Source: Leptospiraceae bacterium
GTDB lineage: Bacteria; Spirochaetota; Leptospiria; Leptospirales; Leptospiraceae
NCBI GenBank assembly: GCA_024233875.1
Contig: JACKPB010000002.1
Coordinates: 124,001 to 188,000 of the forward strand
Direction: 5' to 3'
Length of the DNA stretch: 64,000 nt
Shown here: one piece after another, positions 17,975-26,226 of the stretch
Layout of the letters: every line of letters begins with the position of its first letter
Numbering within the stretch: position 1 is the first letter of the stretch
Notes under the pieces: generated by a model
What the model saw: the letters and a program-made list of their open reading frames with translations, nothing else
Database searches by the model: none
Told to the model about the DNA's origin: nothing
Program-made: the position numbers and the translations under genes

Positions 17975-18484
17975 TCAATTTGCCCGATCGGCATAAAATC
18001 CTTCTTCTGCACCCATGATCAATCCAGTCTTGACTTCGATAGCCCTGCAATTCAATTCATATCCATTCGTAAAAGGTGTCACTATCCCAATCACTACCAG
18101 GTGAACGTCCAGAAGTTCTCCGAGTTGACGTATGGTTTGTAAGTCTGGGGTGCTATGGAGACTCATCCCGCTTTCCTTAACTTTTTTGAAATAGACAAAT
18201 CGATCCAATAGGATCATTTTCTTTTTTTTTGCCAGTTCTGTCGTTAATTTTTCAGCAAAAATTTGCCCGTATCGATGGGGATCTCCATCCTGTCCTACAA
18301 AAGTAAGGACAATTGCACGCATTTTAGAATCGGGAACACTACCGGAAATCGTTTCCGAAATCTTTTCAAAAGGCGTTTTGGGGTTTCCATCTACATAGAC
18401 GGATCGTTTTTTCCCATCTTCCGAGGAACAGTAGGTCAGAAGAATACAAATCAGGGGAATCAATAGCTTGTGAGTGATTTTCAT
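17975..18484 (-). CDS. FlgO-like lipoprotein
   Basis: This 169-residue lipoprotein has signal MKITHKLLIPLICILLTYC. The mature domain matches the FlgO/CsgG-like pattern: a beta strand (RAIVLTFVG), a helix with IFAEKLTTELAKKKKMILLD, then IRQLGELLDVHLVVIGIVTP and a final RAIEVKTGLIMGAEEG. In other bacteria FlgO proteins are outer-membrane lipoproteins linked to flagella. In this gene order a general envelope role is equally possible. Its start overlaps the end of epmA by 4 bp, which indicates co-translation with epmA. Confidence 0.75.
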   Translation of the reverse strand: MKITHKLLIPLICILLTYCSSEDGKKRSVYVDGNPKTPFEKISETISGSVPDSKMRAIVLTFVGQDGDPHRYGQIFAEKLTTELAKKKKMILLDRFVYFKKVKESGMSLHSTPDLQTIRQLGELLDVHLVVIGIVTPFTNGYELNCRAIEVKTGLIMGAEEGFYADRAN

Positions 18485-19422
18485 TTTTTCTCTCCCCTAT
18501 AGTATGGACTCAGATATTTTAGATTGGTATGTCCCAAAAATATCATAAACAATCGATCCAATCCGATAGAAATCCCGGAGGCATCCGGCAAATCCTCCAG
18601 TCTTTCCAAAAAAAACTCATCTATTGGATAGACCTCTTTTCCCAATTTCCGTCTGAGATCCTGTTCTTCTTCAAATCGTTTTCTCTGTTCACCGATATGA
18701 TTCAATTCATAAAATGCATTTCCCAATTCCACGCCCTTCCAATAGATCTCAAAGCGTCTCGCCCTACCTCCTTCCACCCTGGCTAAACTCGCCAATTCGG
18801 ATGGATAGGAATGCACAAAATAGGGTCCTTCCTGAAAGTGTTTTTCTATTTCATTAAGAAATACACAAAAAAATAAATCATCAAATCTTTCTCCACCCGT
18901 AAATCCGTATTTTTTTTTGCAAAATTTTTCTAAATCGCTATAGGAATCGGATATACCGAGATGAGTTTGAAATAAACTCTCTGTGGAGTGCTTACTCATT
19001 AAATCTTTTGAAAATCCGCAGGAATGGAAGTTCAATTCCAGTTCTTCGAAAAGATCCGAGCAAATTTCCATCAAATTGAATTCATCTATCCCGGACACAT
19101 AGAATTCCAGCATAAGAAATTCTGCTGTATGTAGGCTACCCTTTTCCCCGGAACGATAGACCTGAGAAATTTCATAGATCCTGTCCAATCCGAGTGCCAT
19201 TGTCTCCTTCAAAGAAAATTCGGGAGAGGTAACCAGGTATCCTTTCTCTTCTGAATTAGGAGATTGCACCTGAAATGGATCCAGATAAGGTTCCATACCC
19301 GGAATTGCTTTTAGCTTTGGAGTGTCGATTTCCAGAAAATTTCGATTTTCAAAAAATCTTCTTATTGTAGACAGAAATTTTGATCGGAGCAGAATGATTT
19401 CTTTAGATAAGAGAGGATTCAT
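18481..19422 (-). CDS. epmA: EF-P (R)-beta-lysine ligase EpmA (GenX/PoxA)
   Basis: This is a truncated class II lysyl-tRNA synthetase paralogue that attaches beta-lysine to a lysine of elongation factor P. The 313 residues correspond to the catalytic core without an anticodon-binding domain, the normal EpmA plan. Motif 2 is around YEISQVYRSGE and motif 3 is GISIGLDRLFM. The substrate partner EF-P is not in the window, but a lysine 2,3-aminomutase-family gene is at 1217-2311. epmA is the first gene of the leftward run to htpG, so its promoter must lie in or beyond the divergent STAS-like gene, whose start is only 2 bp away. Confidence 0.93.
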   Translation of the reverse strand: MNPLLSKEIILLRSKFLSTIRRFFENRNFLEIDTPKLKAIPGMEPYLDPFQVQSPNSEEKGYLVTSPEFSLKETMALGLDRIYEISQVYRSGEKGSLHTAEFLMLEFYVSGIDEFNLMEICSDLFEELELNFHSCGFSKDLMSKHSTESLFQTHLGISDSYSDLEKFCKKKYGFTGGERFDDLFFCVFLNEIEKHFQEGPYFVHSYPSELASLARVEGGRARRFEIYWKGVELGNAFYELNHIGEQRKRFEEEQDLRRKLGKEVYPIDEFFLERLEDLPDASGISIGLDRLFMIFLGHTNLKYLSPYYRGEKK

Positions 19423-19424
19423 GA

Positions 19425-19763
19425 ATGGAAGAAGAAGCTATTGAAAAAAGAACTTTCAAGTATTTCGACTATTTTGATGAAAACAATAGGATTCGGATAG
19501 TTTTGAATGATGTTCAATGGAATCCTGAAGTGAGCGAAGAGGTTCATTCTTTCTTGTCTACCTTATTTTTTGGTGTGGAGACGGATATCGAAATCGATTT
19601 TCAAAATCTTGAATACATCCCTATGAATAAGATTAATTATTTCATGGAGTTGGGTAGGGAAATGAAATTGAATAAGAAATTGTTGTATTTCAAAAATCTC
19701 CCTCTACCCATCCAGAGATTTTTTGATATCTATTCATTTCATAAAATTGTTCGAATCAATTAA
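19425..19763 (+). CDS. STAS-like small protein without the usual phospho-Ser site
   Basis: This 112-residue cytoplasmic protein's C-terminal half follows the STAS (anti-sigma factor antagonist) pattern: strand IEIDFQNLEYI, a helix, LNKKLLYFKNLP, helix IQRFFDIY, final strand FHKIVRI. Where RsbV/SpoIIAA have I-D-S-S-G, it has YIPMNKI (residues 64-70), so the phosphorylated Ser is missing. It could be a scaffold or a non-phosphorylated switch partner. The start ATG is at 19425 with AGAGG at 19411-19415. That ribosome site lies inside the first codons of the divergent epmA gene. An RsbW-like kinase and a SpoIIE-like phosphatase are encoded at 55-59 kb. Confidence 0.65.
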   Translation: MEEEAIEKRTFKYFDYFDENNRIRIVLNDVQWNPEVSEEVHSFLSTLFFGVETDIEIDFQNLEYIPMNKINYFMELGREMKLNKKLLYFKNLPLPIQRFFDIYSFHKIVRIN

Positions 19764-20170
19764 GAAACTATCAATTCTTCAGAAACTACATCACGGGTCT
19801 TCCAGGGATGTAGTACCAATTTTACACCCAAACTTCCGAGGAGCATGAGGGTTCTCGATTCCAGTCGGAGTCCTTCTACATTCAAATCTGCGTATTCCAC
19901 CGAACAATAGAAACTGGATTGGTGAGCATCCAAAAAAGGTTTCAGTTCCTTTCTTACTCCTGCGATTCGTTTCAATAATTCCCAGAGATGTTGCTCTAAA
20001 TCCACTTCTTCATCCAATTGAGAATTGATCTGCCACTGTCCGTCAATTTCTTCTTCTGGATTGGGATGATGGGAATAATCTGCTTCGATATTCAACGATT
20101 TTGATATCTGATCCGGGTCTAAATCCTTCCCGGTCAAAATCAATGCTGCCCAAGATTTCGGTTTCCTCAT
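19760..20170 (-). CDS. DUF4279 domain protein
   Basis: From the ATG at 20170 the product has 136 residues and matches the DUF4279 pattern: an opening strand WAALILTGKDLDPDQISKSL, a GQWQINS segment, a helix with HLWELLKRI, and FYCSVEYAD near the end. DUF4279 proteins are small, cytoplasmic and of unknown function, often near immunity-type genes. The frame runs on to a GTG at 20251, but the domain begins right at the ATG. It is convergent with the STAS-like gene (4-bp overlap) and no operon partner is visible. Confidence 0.72.
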   Translation of the reverse strand: MRKPKSWAALILTGKDLDPDQISKSLNIEADYSHHPNPEEEIDGQWQINSQLDEEVDLEQHLWELLKRIAGVRKELKPFLDAHQSSFYCSVEYADLNVEGLRLESRTLMLLGSLGVKLVLHPWKTRDVVSEELIVS

Positions 20171-20349
20171 AATACGTTCGTGCAATCCTCTAAAATTTTC
20201 GCTTTCTGTAAATACAAAAAATTTGAAATTTGCTCCGATAATAGGTATCACTCAGAAAAATAACCCGAAGAATGAAAAAACTTTTTGATTTCAAAAAAAG
20301 ATTTCTAAATGATTTCCTGAAAGAACTTTTTAACCCCGGAGAGAACCTA

Positions 20350-21720
20350 GTGAATACAGTCCGCAAACTTACCCTAATCATTGTCCTCATTCTACTTTTC
20401 ATCCAATCCTGCAAAGAGAAGAAAGAGATAGAATCCAAAGCCACTCCCCCTCAGGAGAAACAAATCCAAGTCATGGATCAGGTTTTGATCGGAAGAATGA
20501 ATACTACTTCTTCTACTTCCCCCCTGGGTCTCTTCGAACCGGAAAGATTCTGGAAGTCTGAAAATGAATTGGATGGGATCACTCTCTTTTTCAATAGGAG
20601 CGAAGAAATTATGAATCCGGGAAAGATCACAGAAACTGAAGAATTTGATGAGATCTCTTTAGAATGCAGGGGAAAGGAATCCGCATCCGTTCAGGTGTTC
20701 AAAGATGGAAAGTCTTTAGGTGTGATATTTTGTAGTGAGCCCGGAAAATTTCTCATTCCCACACCTACCACACATTCCTTATTTCTCCAACCCAATCAAA
20801 AGGATTTGGAAATCACCTCTCTAAAATTTTTCAGAAAAGGCGGGGAAATGAAAGTGATTTATCCTGAGGCTCTTCAGGGACAGATCTCGGCCAGTTCCAC
20901 AAGAAAACCCGAAGAAAGTTATCCCCCTTCTCAACTCTTTGATGGGAGTATTGATTTTGGTTGGGTGGAAGGAGCAGAGGACGATGGGATCGGAGAGTGG
21001 GTTTCTATAGAATTAGATCAGGAAATTCAACTCACCGGACTGGAAATCTTCAATGGATACCAGAGACTGAATGAACTCTTTCAAAAAAATGGGGCTCTCA
21101 CCGGTCTGACCGTCTCCGATGGAAAAGACTCCGAGACTCTCAAAATCGCTGACAAACAGGGAGGACAGAGAGTCTTTCTCACAAAACCCCTATCGGGAAA
21201 AAGCTTTCGCTTCACTATTGAATCCGTTCGAACAGGCTCCAAATGGAAAGACACGGTGATCTCCGAGCTCATTCTTTTGGGTGAAGGTAAGAAAAGATTT
21301 TGGGTAAATGACCCTTCCGTATCACAAAGAGAATCGAACCTGAGAAAAAAGATAAAAAACTCTCCTTTAGAGAATTTGGTCAATCGGGCTTTCAAAAATG
21401 AATTGGATTTAGGTAGATTGGATTATATATTTCGATCCAATGGAAGTTTTGTGATTTGGTATGATGAAGAAGAAACCAAACGTGTGTATGACGGCAATTG
21501 GGTGATAAAAAAACTAGATTCCGATTCCGCAGAAATTTTTCTCTTCGGCAGAGACCACAAAGTGATAGAATTTATCTCCAGAGAAGAGAGCACCTATGGT
21601 GAAAACAGAGAAGAAGTCAATACTCTTATGTTCAGGGACAATCTAAAAATCGAAACTGATTCTGAAGGTAAAATTTCTCTGAAAGGGGAAAAACTCAACC
21701 TCCCATTTCCACCTATGTAA
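20350..21720 (+). CDS. Lipoprotein with discoidin/NADase-type glycan-binding domain
   Basis: This is a 456-residue exported lipoprotein. I place the start at the GTG at 20350 because GGAGAG lies 6 bases upstream and the product then begins with a clean signal (MNTVRKLTLIIVLILLFIQSC). The frame starting at 20272 would put 26 charged residues before it. The centre (about residues 195-325) is a discoidin-like domain with QLFDGSIDFGWVEG and GIGEWVSIELDQEIQLTGLE, a shape seen in carbohydrate-binding modules of leptospiral surface proteins. The C-terminal part is unrecognised. It is followed 8 bp later by a membrane protein gene. Confidence 0.8.
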   Translation: MNTVRKLTLIIVLILLFIQSCKEKKEIESKATPPQEKQIQVMDQVLIGRMNTTSSTSPLGLFEPERFWKSENELDGITLFFNRSEEIMNPGKITETEEFDEISLECRGKESASVQVFKDGKSLGVIFCSEPGKFLIPTPTTHSLFLQPNQKDLEITSLKFFRKGGEMKVIYPEALQGQISASSTRKPEESYPPSQLFDGSIDFGWVEGAEDDGIGEWVSIELDQEIQLTGLEIFNGYQRLNELFQKNGALTGLTVSDGKDSETLKIADKQGGQRVFLTKPLSGKSFRFTIESVRTGSKWKDTVISELILLGEGKKRFWVNDPSVSQRESNLRKKIKNSPLENLVNRAFKNELDLGRLDYIFRSNGSFVIWYDEEETKRVYDGNWVIKKLDSDSAEIFLFGRDHKVIEFISREESTYGENREEVNTLMFRDNLKIETDSEGKISLKGEKLNLPFPPM

Positions 21721-21728
21721 TTTGATTC

Positions 21729-22997
21729 ATGAATTTCCCTCTTTTAGGAAAAGACATCTACTGGTATGGAGTTCAGGCTCAATCCCTTCTGGAAACAGGA
21801 AGGGTTCACTCTCCGGACTCTTCTCCGGTTTTTTATATTGTAGCGGCTGTCTTTTCCCTAAATGGAATCAATGAATTCAGTCTCTTTGTATTTCAGGGGC
21901 TCACATCTCTCTGGACTTTTTTCTCCTTAATTTTTGTACTACGCATTTCACGAAAAGAGAAGATTTTGATTCGGACAATCTCCTTGATTTCTATTCCCGG
22001 AATCCTCATCTCTTTTCTCTATCCAAAACAGGCCTGGGCTTTGGGTTTTTTGGGGATTTCTCTCAGCTACCTTTCTCCTATGAAAATTCATTCGGTAAGG
22101 ACATGGGTGGGATGGATTTTTCTTTTCCTCTCATTTTGGTTTCATGGATTTGTTGGAGTTTTAGGTTCGGGAATTCTCATTGTATCACAAATCCCTCAGA
22201 GGTTCCGGTGGATTCCGGGGTTTTGTCTTTACTCTCTTCTCCTTCTCTTTCCTATCGAAAATGAAAGAATTTCACTGAGTACAGATTATCTTCCTCTTTT
22301 CTCCGCATACTCCCTCCTCGGACTTCCCATCCTTTTGGAATGGATGATTCATATCTTTTCAGAGACCCATCCTTCTTTGATAGTTTCCTCTCTTCGGTTT
22401 TTTGGGATTGCATTGCTCCTACCGATCTTCCCCTTTTCGGAGATTCAATTTCGCATTCTGATTTCTATTTTTTATCTGGGAACTTTTTTCAGATTGAGCA
22501 CATTGAAGAATTCTCTACTTTCTCTTTTGGTTTCTCTCATTTGGATCGTTTCATTTCAGGACAAGTATCCTTCCCTACGCTATCCATATGAGGGGATGTA
22601 CAATCCTGCTATCAAAATTTCCCAAATTCCGGACAATGGTCTTTTGATTGCCCGACATGGATTCTGTGAGTTCTACCACTTCCACCATAAGAAGGATTGT
22701 CTTTCCTTTGCTCCCGATGAGATTGCGCTTTCAGAACTGGAAGAAGGGAAATCCATCTACCGATTGGTGAGTGGATTTCCCGGCGACGGCTTTCTCAATA
22801 CAGTAAATCGAAAGGGGAAGAAGATCTTCCCGACGTCTGTTTCCCTCGGAAATTACTATCTTGTCAAGAATTCAGATTGGGAAACCTACCTTCTCCATCT
22901 GGAATCCATCCGGTCTCCCCTTTTAAAAATTGCGAAATCCGTCTCCAATCCCTACAAAGAACGTCCCGAATTCTTAAGGAAGAAACATAGAAAATGA
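21729..22997 (+). CDS. Polytopic membrane protein, glycosyltransferase-39/ArnT-like topology
   Basis: This is a 422-residue protein with roughly eight to ten hydrophobic segments up to residue 290, then a soluble tail. The start (DIYWYGVQAQSLLETGRVHS followed by SPVFYIVAAVFSLNG) resembles the first extracytoplasmic loop of GT39/GT83-type lipid-linked sugar transferases, but the catalytic Asp pair of that loop is not convincingly present. The tail has HGFCEFYHFHHKKDC. It lies between a glycan-binding lipoprotein and a VanW gene, overlapping the latter by 4 bp. A role in envelope glycoconjugates is therefore plausible, but the activity is not established. Confidence 0.75.
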   Translation: MNFPLLGKDIYWYGVQAQSLLETGRVHSPDSSPVFYIVAAVFSLNGINEFSLFVFQGLTSLWTFFSLIFVLRISRKEKILIRTISLISIPGILISFLYPKQAWALGFLGISLSYLSPMKIHSVRTWVGWIFLFLSFWFHGFVGVLGSGILIVSQIPQRFRWIPGFCLYSLLLLFPIENERISLSTDYLPLFSAYSLLGLPILLEWMIHIFSETHPSLIVSSLRFFGIALLLPIFPFSEIQFRILISIFYLGTFFRLSTLKNSLLSLLVSLIWIVSFQDKYPSLRYPYEGMYNPAIKISQIPDNGLLIARHGFCEFYHFHHKKDCLSFAPDEIALSELEEGKSIYRLVSGFPGDGFLNTVNRKGKKIFPTSVSLGNYYLVKNSDWETYLLHLESIRSPLLKIAKSVSNPYKERPEFLRKKHRK

Positions 22998-23848
22998 TTT
23001 GGTTCAAAAAGAGAAGAGATCTCCCCGGATCTCACAGAAGAGTGTTACGTTCGGGAATCCGACTGGCTCTGGGAGGCTTCTATTTCCGAATGAAGAGGTA
23101 TGCTCTCTGGATATGGAATCATAAACAATTTGCCAGAACTCAAATCACCGATCAGGAATTGGAGAAAGAATTTCCCTTTACCGTCTTCCGACACAGTTCA
23201 CCGATTTTCAGAAAATTAAGCGGAGTCGATCCCATTCTCCAGAAGAATAAAATGGTCAATCTGGAATTGGCCATCCGGAAAATGAATCTTATCCAGTTGG
23301 AACCCGGAAAGGTATTTTCTTTTTGGGTTTTGGTTGGAAATCCAACTTCATCCAAAGGCTATCTTCCGGGAGTTCAACTCAGAAATGGAAATTTCTTCGC
23401 AGGAACCGGAGGGGGGCTCTGCCAGTTGGCAAACCTCATCTACTGGATGACACTTCACTCCCCTCTGACTGTAAAAGAAAGATGGAGGCATAGCTTTGAT
23501 GTATTCCCGGATTCGGAAAGAACTCTTCCGTTTGGTTCCGGAGCAACTGTTTCCTACAATTATGTGGATTTGATGATTCAAAACAATACTCAAATTCAGT
23601 TTGTCCTAAAACTTTATCTAGACTCCACTCATCTGTACGGTGAATGGCTCAGTGATTTAGAACTTCCTCATACATATATAATCTATGAGGACTATCATTC
23701 TTTTCACGGAGAGCCCTATGGTGGATACACCAGAAGAAATAGAATCAGAAGAAAGGTCTTAGATAAAACCTCAGGCGAAGAGCTGAGAGATGAACTGATT
23801 ACAGAAAACCACGCCTGGGTTCTTTACAATCCTCTATTGTCTGATTGA
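22994..23848 (+). CDS. VanW family protein
   Basis: This 284-residue protein has the VanW core (GTGGGLCQLANLIYWMTLHS, RHSFDVFPDSERTLPFGSGA and the YNYVDLMIQNNT region). VanW accompanies some vancomycin-resistance operons, but most members are in bacteria without such operons and have no proven function. No vanH, vanA or vanX genes are present here, so antibiotic resistance is not implied. The start overlaps the previous stop (ATGA), which indicates co-translation with the membrane protein. Its end abuts the convergent next gene. Confidence 0.85.
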   Translation: MIWFKKRRDLPGSHRRVLRSGIRLALGGFYFRMKRYALWIWNHKQFARTQITDQELEKEFPFTVFRHSSPIFRKLSGVDPILQKNKMVNLELAIRKMNLIQLEPGKVFSFWVLVGNPTSSKGYLPGVQLRNGNFFAGTGGGLCQLANLIYWMTLHSPLTVKERWRHSFDVFPDSERTLPFGSGATVSYNYVDLMIQNNTQIQFVLKLYLDSTHLYGEWLSDLELPHTYIIYEDYHSFHGEPYGGYTRRNRIRRKVLDKTSGEELRDELITENHAWVLYNPLLSD

Positions 23849-24268
23849 TCAGAAGCGATCGAAGGGATCTTCTTTCTTCGCATCATCATCACTTCCTTTA
23901 TGAACATCGAAAACATTTTCAAAATAAGCACGAAAGTCTTCTGCTTCTGAACGAAAACTTTTGTTAATAAGATAGTAAGCAAGAAGAGTGATGGGAAAAA
24001 ACCCAAGACTAATGAGCATCCAAAACACTATAGTGAAGTACATATAAAGTTTTAGTCTTAGATTCACTTCGATTCTGGTCCCGGCAGGCTCATGAGAAAT
24101 CTTTCCTAATGCAATCAATTGTACATTTTTCTGATCCAGAATCCCATAATTTTTAAACATATGAAAGCTATCCCCAACCGCTTTTCCCATGTACCTGTAC
24201 TCAGGCCGACGAAACAAAGAAGTCCCACCCGGATCGAGGTCTTTCTGAATTCGGGCAAGAATATTCAT
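23849..24268 (-). CDS. Small membrane protein of unknown function
   Basis: From the ATG at 24268 the product has 139 residues with one long or two close membrane helices (YMYFTIVFWMLISLGFFPIT and beyond). A soluble N-terminal half contains SHEPAGTRIEVNLRLKL, and the tail is charged. The frame continues to a GTG at 24322, but neither start has a clear ribosome site. No family is recognised. It is a monocistronic convergent neighbour of vanW. Confidence 0.6.
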   Translation of the reverse strand: MNILARIQKDLDPGGTSLFRRPEYRYMGKAVGDSFHMFKNYGILDQKNVQLIALGKISHEPAGTRIEVNLRLKLYMYFTIVFWMLISLGFFPITLLAYYLINKSFRSEAEDFRAYFENVFDVHKGSDDDAKKEDPFDRF

Positions 24269-24458
24269 AGAGGAAAGCTGGGAAACGAAATAGATTTTAT
24301 TTGATAAAGATAAAAAGTTCACAATCGGTACTAATATTTAAGAATTTCTAAGGTCAAGATATTTCCTCCTCTAATTTTTTAAATAGATAGGGCAATTTTT
24401 CGTCCGGGGAATGATTGAAAAAATCAATTGCTCAATTTTCAAAAAAATCTAAATTTTC

Positions 24459-24484
24459 CAAATTTCAGTCTTGACTGAAATTTG
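24459..24484. promoter_or_regulatory. Perfect 26-bp palindrome, probable operator of the GbsR-like regulator
   Basis: Two perfect 12-bp arms (CAAATTTCAGTC and GACTGAAATTTG) flank a TT centre. It lies 64 bp before the ATG of the GbsR/MarR-type gene and overlaps a candidate -35 (TTGACT, 24471-24476). Size, symmetry and position fit a binding site for a homodimeric winged-helix repressor, most simply the product of the next gene. Confidence 0.7.
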
Positions 24485-24500
24485 CGAATGAAATTAGAGT
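24471..24500 (+). promoter_or_regulatory. Candidate sigma-70 promoter for the regulator-TonB locus
   Basis: TTGACT (24471-24476), an 18-base spacer and TAGAGT (24495-24500) give five of six and four of six matches to consensus. The -35 lies inside the palindrome, so a bound regulator would block it. The predicted leader to the ATG at 24548 is about 40 bases. Confidence 0.5.
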
Positions 24501-24547
24501 AGGAAAACTCTTCAACCCAATTATTGAAAATTTTATACGGAGACGGA

Positions 24548-25015
24548 ATGAAGCAAATCGGTTTGAATCCTGACTTAATGAAATTTATTGACAAAGTCGG
24601 AGTTTTCCATGAGACTGTCGGACTGCCACGAATCGGAGGAAGGATACTCGGTCTCATGATCATAGCCAGAGAACCTATCTCACCCGACGAGATTGCTTCT
24701 ACACTAAAAGTATCCCGGAGCAGTGTCTCTACAAATTTGAAAGGCCTGAAATTGTTTCGATTGATAGAAGAGATTCGTATCCCCGGAAATAGGAAGGAGT
24801 TTTACCAATTTTCGGAACATGCATTTGAAAATATGATCAAAATGAGACTGACTACCTATGATCCATTTACTGAGATTCTAACAGAAGGTCTAGCAACACT
24901 GAAAAAAAATAAACTACCCACAGGACATATCCAGAACTTAATGAATTACAATACTCTGGAAAAAAATCTTTACATAAATCTATTAAAGAAAATTGAAAAA
25001 AAAGGAACCGGTTAA
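24548..25015 (+). CDS. GbsR/MarR-type transcriptional regulator
   Basis: This is a 155-residue winged-helix DNA-binding protein of the GbsR type. After a short helix come LPRIGGRILGLMIIAREPIS, the HTH (EIASTLKVSRSSVSTNLKGL) and the wing (IPGNRKEFYQFSEHAF), then C-terminal dimerisation helices. The start is the ATG at 24548 with GGAGA 4 bases upstream, rather than the TTG at 24524. It sits directly behind a perfect palindrome and in front of three lipoproteins, a TonB-dependent receptor and exbB-exbD-tonB. The next ATG follows its stop by one base. I infer autoregulation and control of the whole transport locus, with the ligand unknown. Confidence 0.88.
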   Translation: MKQIGLNPDLMKFIDKVGVFHETVGLPRIGGRILGLMIIAREPISPDEIASTLKVSRSSVSTNLKGLKLFRLIEEIRIPGNRKEFYQFSEHAFENMIKMRLTTYDPFTEILTEGLATLKKNKLPTGHIQNLMNYNTLEKNLYINLLKKIEKKGTG

Positions 25016-25016
25016 T

Positions 25017-25424
25017 ATGCGACCACTATCCATTTCCAAATCCCACTACTCGATTCGATTGATTTTCCTCTTAATTGCTGGTATTTTCTTTGGAAATTGT
25101 GCCAGTTCAAGTGCCGGGATGGCAACCAGCAACGTGCCCATAATTGACAGGAAGTACAAGGTGGTCGGGTCGGTGGAAAAACAAAAAGGGTGGATCACTA
25201 TGGATTTCATCATATTCGCCTTTCCTCTGGACAAACCACCGGTCAATTATCTGGTAAAAACATCTCTGGAAGAGCACGACGCTGATGCACTCATCAATAT
25301 CCGGTATTGGACGGATCGATCCAACTTTCTATTCCTGATCTACAATCGTATGGGGATCACAGCCGAAGCAATTAGCTTTGAAGATGGAGAAAAAGGAATC
25401 ACTAATGAAAAAGGGAAGAAATAA
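25017..25424 (+). CDS. Small lipoprotein 1 of the TonB locus
   Basis: This 135-residue lipoprotein starts at the ATG at 25017 with AAGGAA upstream. The signal runs to GIFFGNC, and the mature part ends in a charged tail. Its body has a pattern EEHDADALINIRYWTDR followed by a hydrophobic strand, which is shared in outline with the next gene (DDGDTIINIHVWHETHYYF). I infer the two are distant paralogues of a small envelope lipoprotein family, possibly TRL-like. No enzyme motif is seen. The position between regulator and receptor suggests an accessory role in uptake. Confidence 0.75.
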   Translation: MRPLSISKSHYSIRLIFLLIAGIFFGNCASSSAGMATSNVPIIDRKYKVVGSVEKQKGWITMDFIIFAFPLDKPPVNYLVKTSLEEHDADALINIRYWTDRSNFLFLIYNRMGITAEAISFEDGEKGITNEKGKK

Positions 25425-25860
25425 ATTTTTTCTTACAATCATCCCTCTTCTTTTCAGTATGACTTCAAATTGTCTCGGTGGATTTATTGACAAAGGGGGA
25501 AGGGTCAGAGAGCCCGGATTCGTGCCTTCTGCTACTCTTTTACGTTCGGATCGTCTCAAGATATTGAAACGTGTTACAAACGAATCTTCAACCTTTTTCC
25601 TTTTGGGTTTATTTCCTGTCACGAGACCTCTCAATATTGAATATGCACTCAGTCAGGCAGTCCAATCCGTTGATGATGGTGATACGATTATCAATATCCA
25701 TGTCTGGCATGAGACACATTATTACTTTCCTCTGGGGACAGTTTCTGTCTGCAAAGTAGAAGGAGATGTTGTCAGCCTGAAGCAAAGTCAACCTTTGTTT
25801 GAATCTTCCCGCCCGGGGAAAGCATCCGGTGGTATCACAGTGGGTGGTAAGAAAAAATGA
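25405..25860 (+). CDS. Small lipoprotein 2 of the TonB locus
   Basis: From the ATG at 25405 (AAGGAA, 7 bases upstream) the product has 151 residues with signal ending FSMTSNC. It overlaps the previous gene by 20 bp and the next by 4 bp. The core VDDGDTIINIHVWHETHYYF and the following VSVCKVEGDVVSL resemble the same segments of lipoprotein 1, consistent with an old duplication. The tail ends in a Gly/Lys-rich stretch (VGGKKK). Function is unknown, but tight packing indicates co-expression with the receptor. Confidence 0.75.
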   Translation: MKKGRNKFFLTIIPLLFSMTSNCLGGFIDKGGRVREPGFVPSATLLRSDRLKILKRVTNESSTFFLLGLFPVTRPLNIEYALSQAVQSVDDGDTIINIHVWHETHYYFPLGTVSVCKVEGDVVSLKQSQPLFESSRPGKASGGITVGGKKK

Positions 25861-26213
25861 AAGATATTTCTCTAAAATATTTGAAACTTGTCTCCATACT
25901 CATCTTTTTAGGAATTTCTAATTGCATGATGGTTGAAGACATGATTTCCAAAAATGATGCTCAATCACAGATCTATTTCGCCGCCAATTTCAAAGCCAAA
26001 GAATGCAATACTCCAATTCCCGAACCACAGCTCCTCGTCTTTTCGGATCAATACAAAAGAAATCTGGATCTCTGTACGATTGCCATCACTAAGATGGACT
26101 GTCCTTTCGATGGATATCCAATTATTTGCATGGGGATTTACACAAACAAAGAGACTCCCTCTATCCCCTGGTATCTCAATTTCAAAGAATTGACAAAAAC
26201 GAAATTCAAATGA
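25857..26213 (+). CDS. Small lipoprotein 3 of the TonB locus, cysteine-containing
   Basis: This 118-residue product starts within the previous stop (ATGA). The signal ends LGISNC. The mature part has four further Cys (KECNTP, LDLCT, KMDCPF, PIICMG), which could make two disulfides in the periplasm or on the surface. No family is recognised. It is unlike lipoproteins 1 and 2 and lies 13 bp before the TonB-dependent receptor gene. Confidence 0.72.
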   Translation: MKDISLKYLKLVSILIFLGISNCMMVEDMISKNDAQSQIYFAANFKAKECNTPIPEPQLLVFSDQYKRNLDLCTIAITKMDCPFDGYPIICMGIYTNKETPSIPWYLNFKELTKTKFK

Positions 26214-26226
26214 TAGGAACCAAACA

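Noticed and set aside
22994..23848. Vancomycin resistance operon
   Set aside because: Only a VanW-family gene is present; vanH, vanA and vanX are absent and VanW is widespread without resistance.
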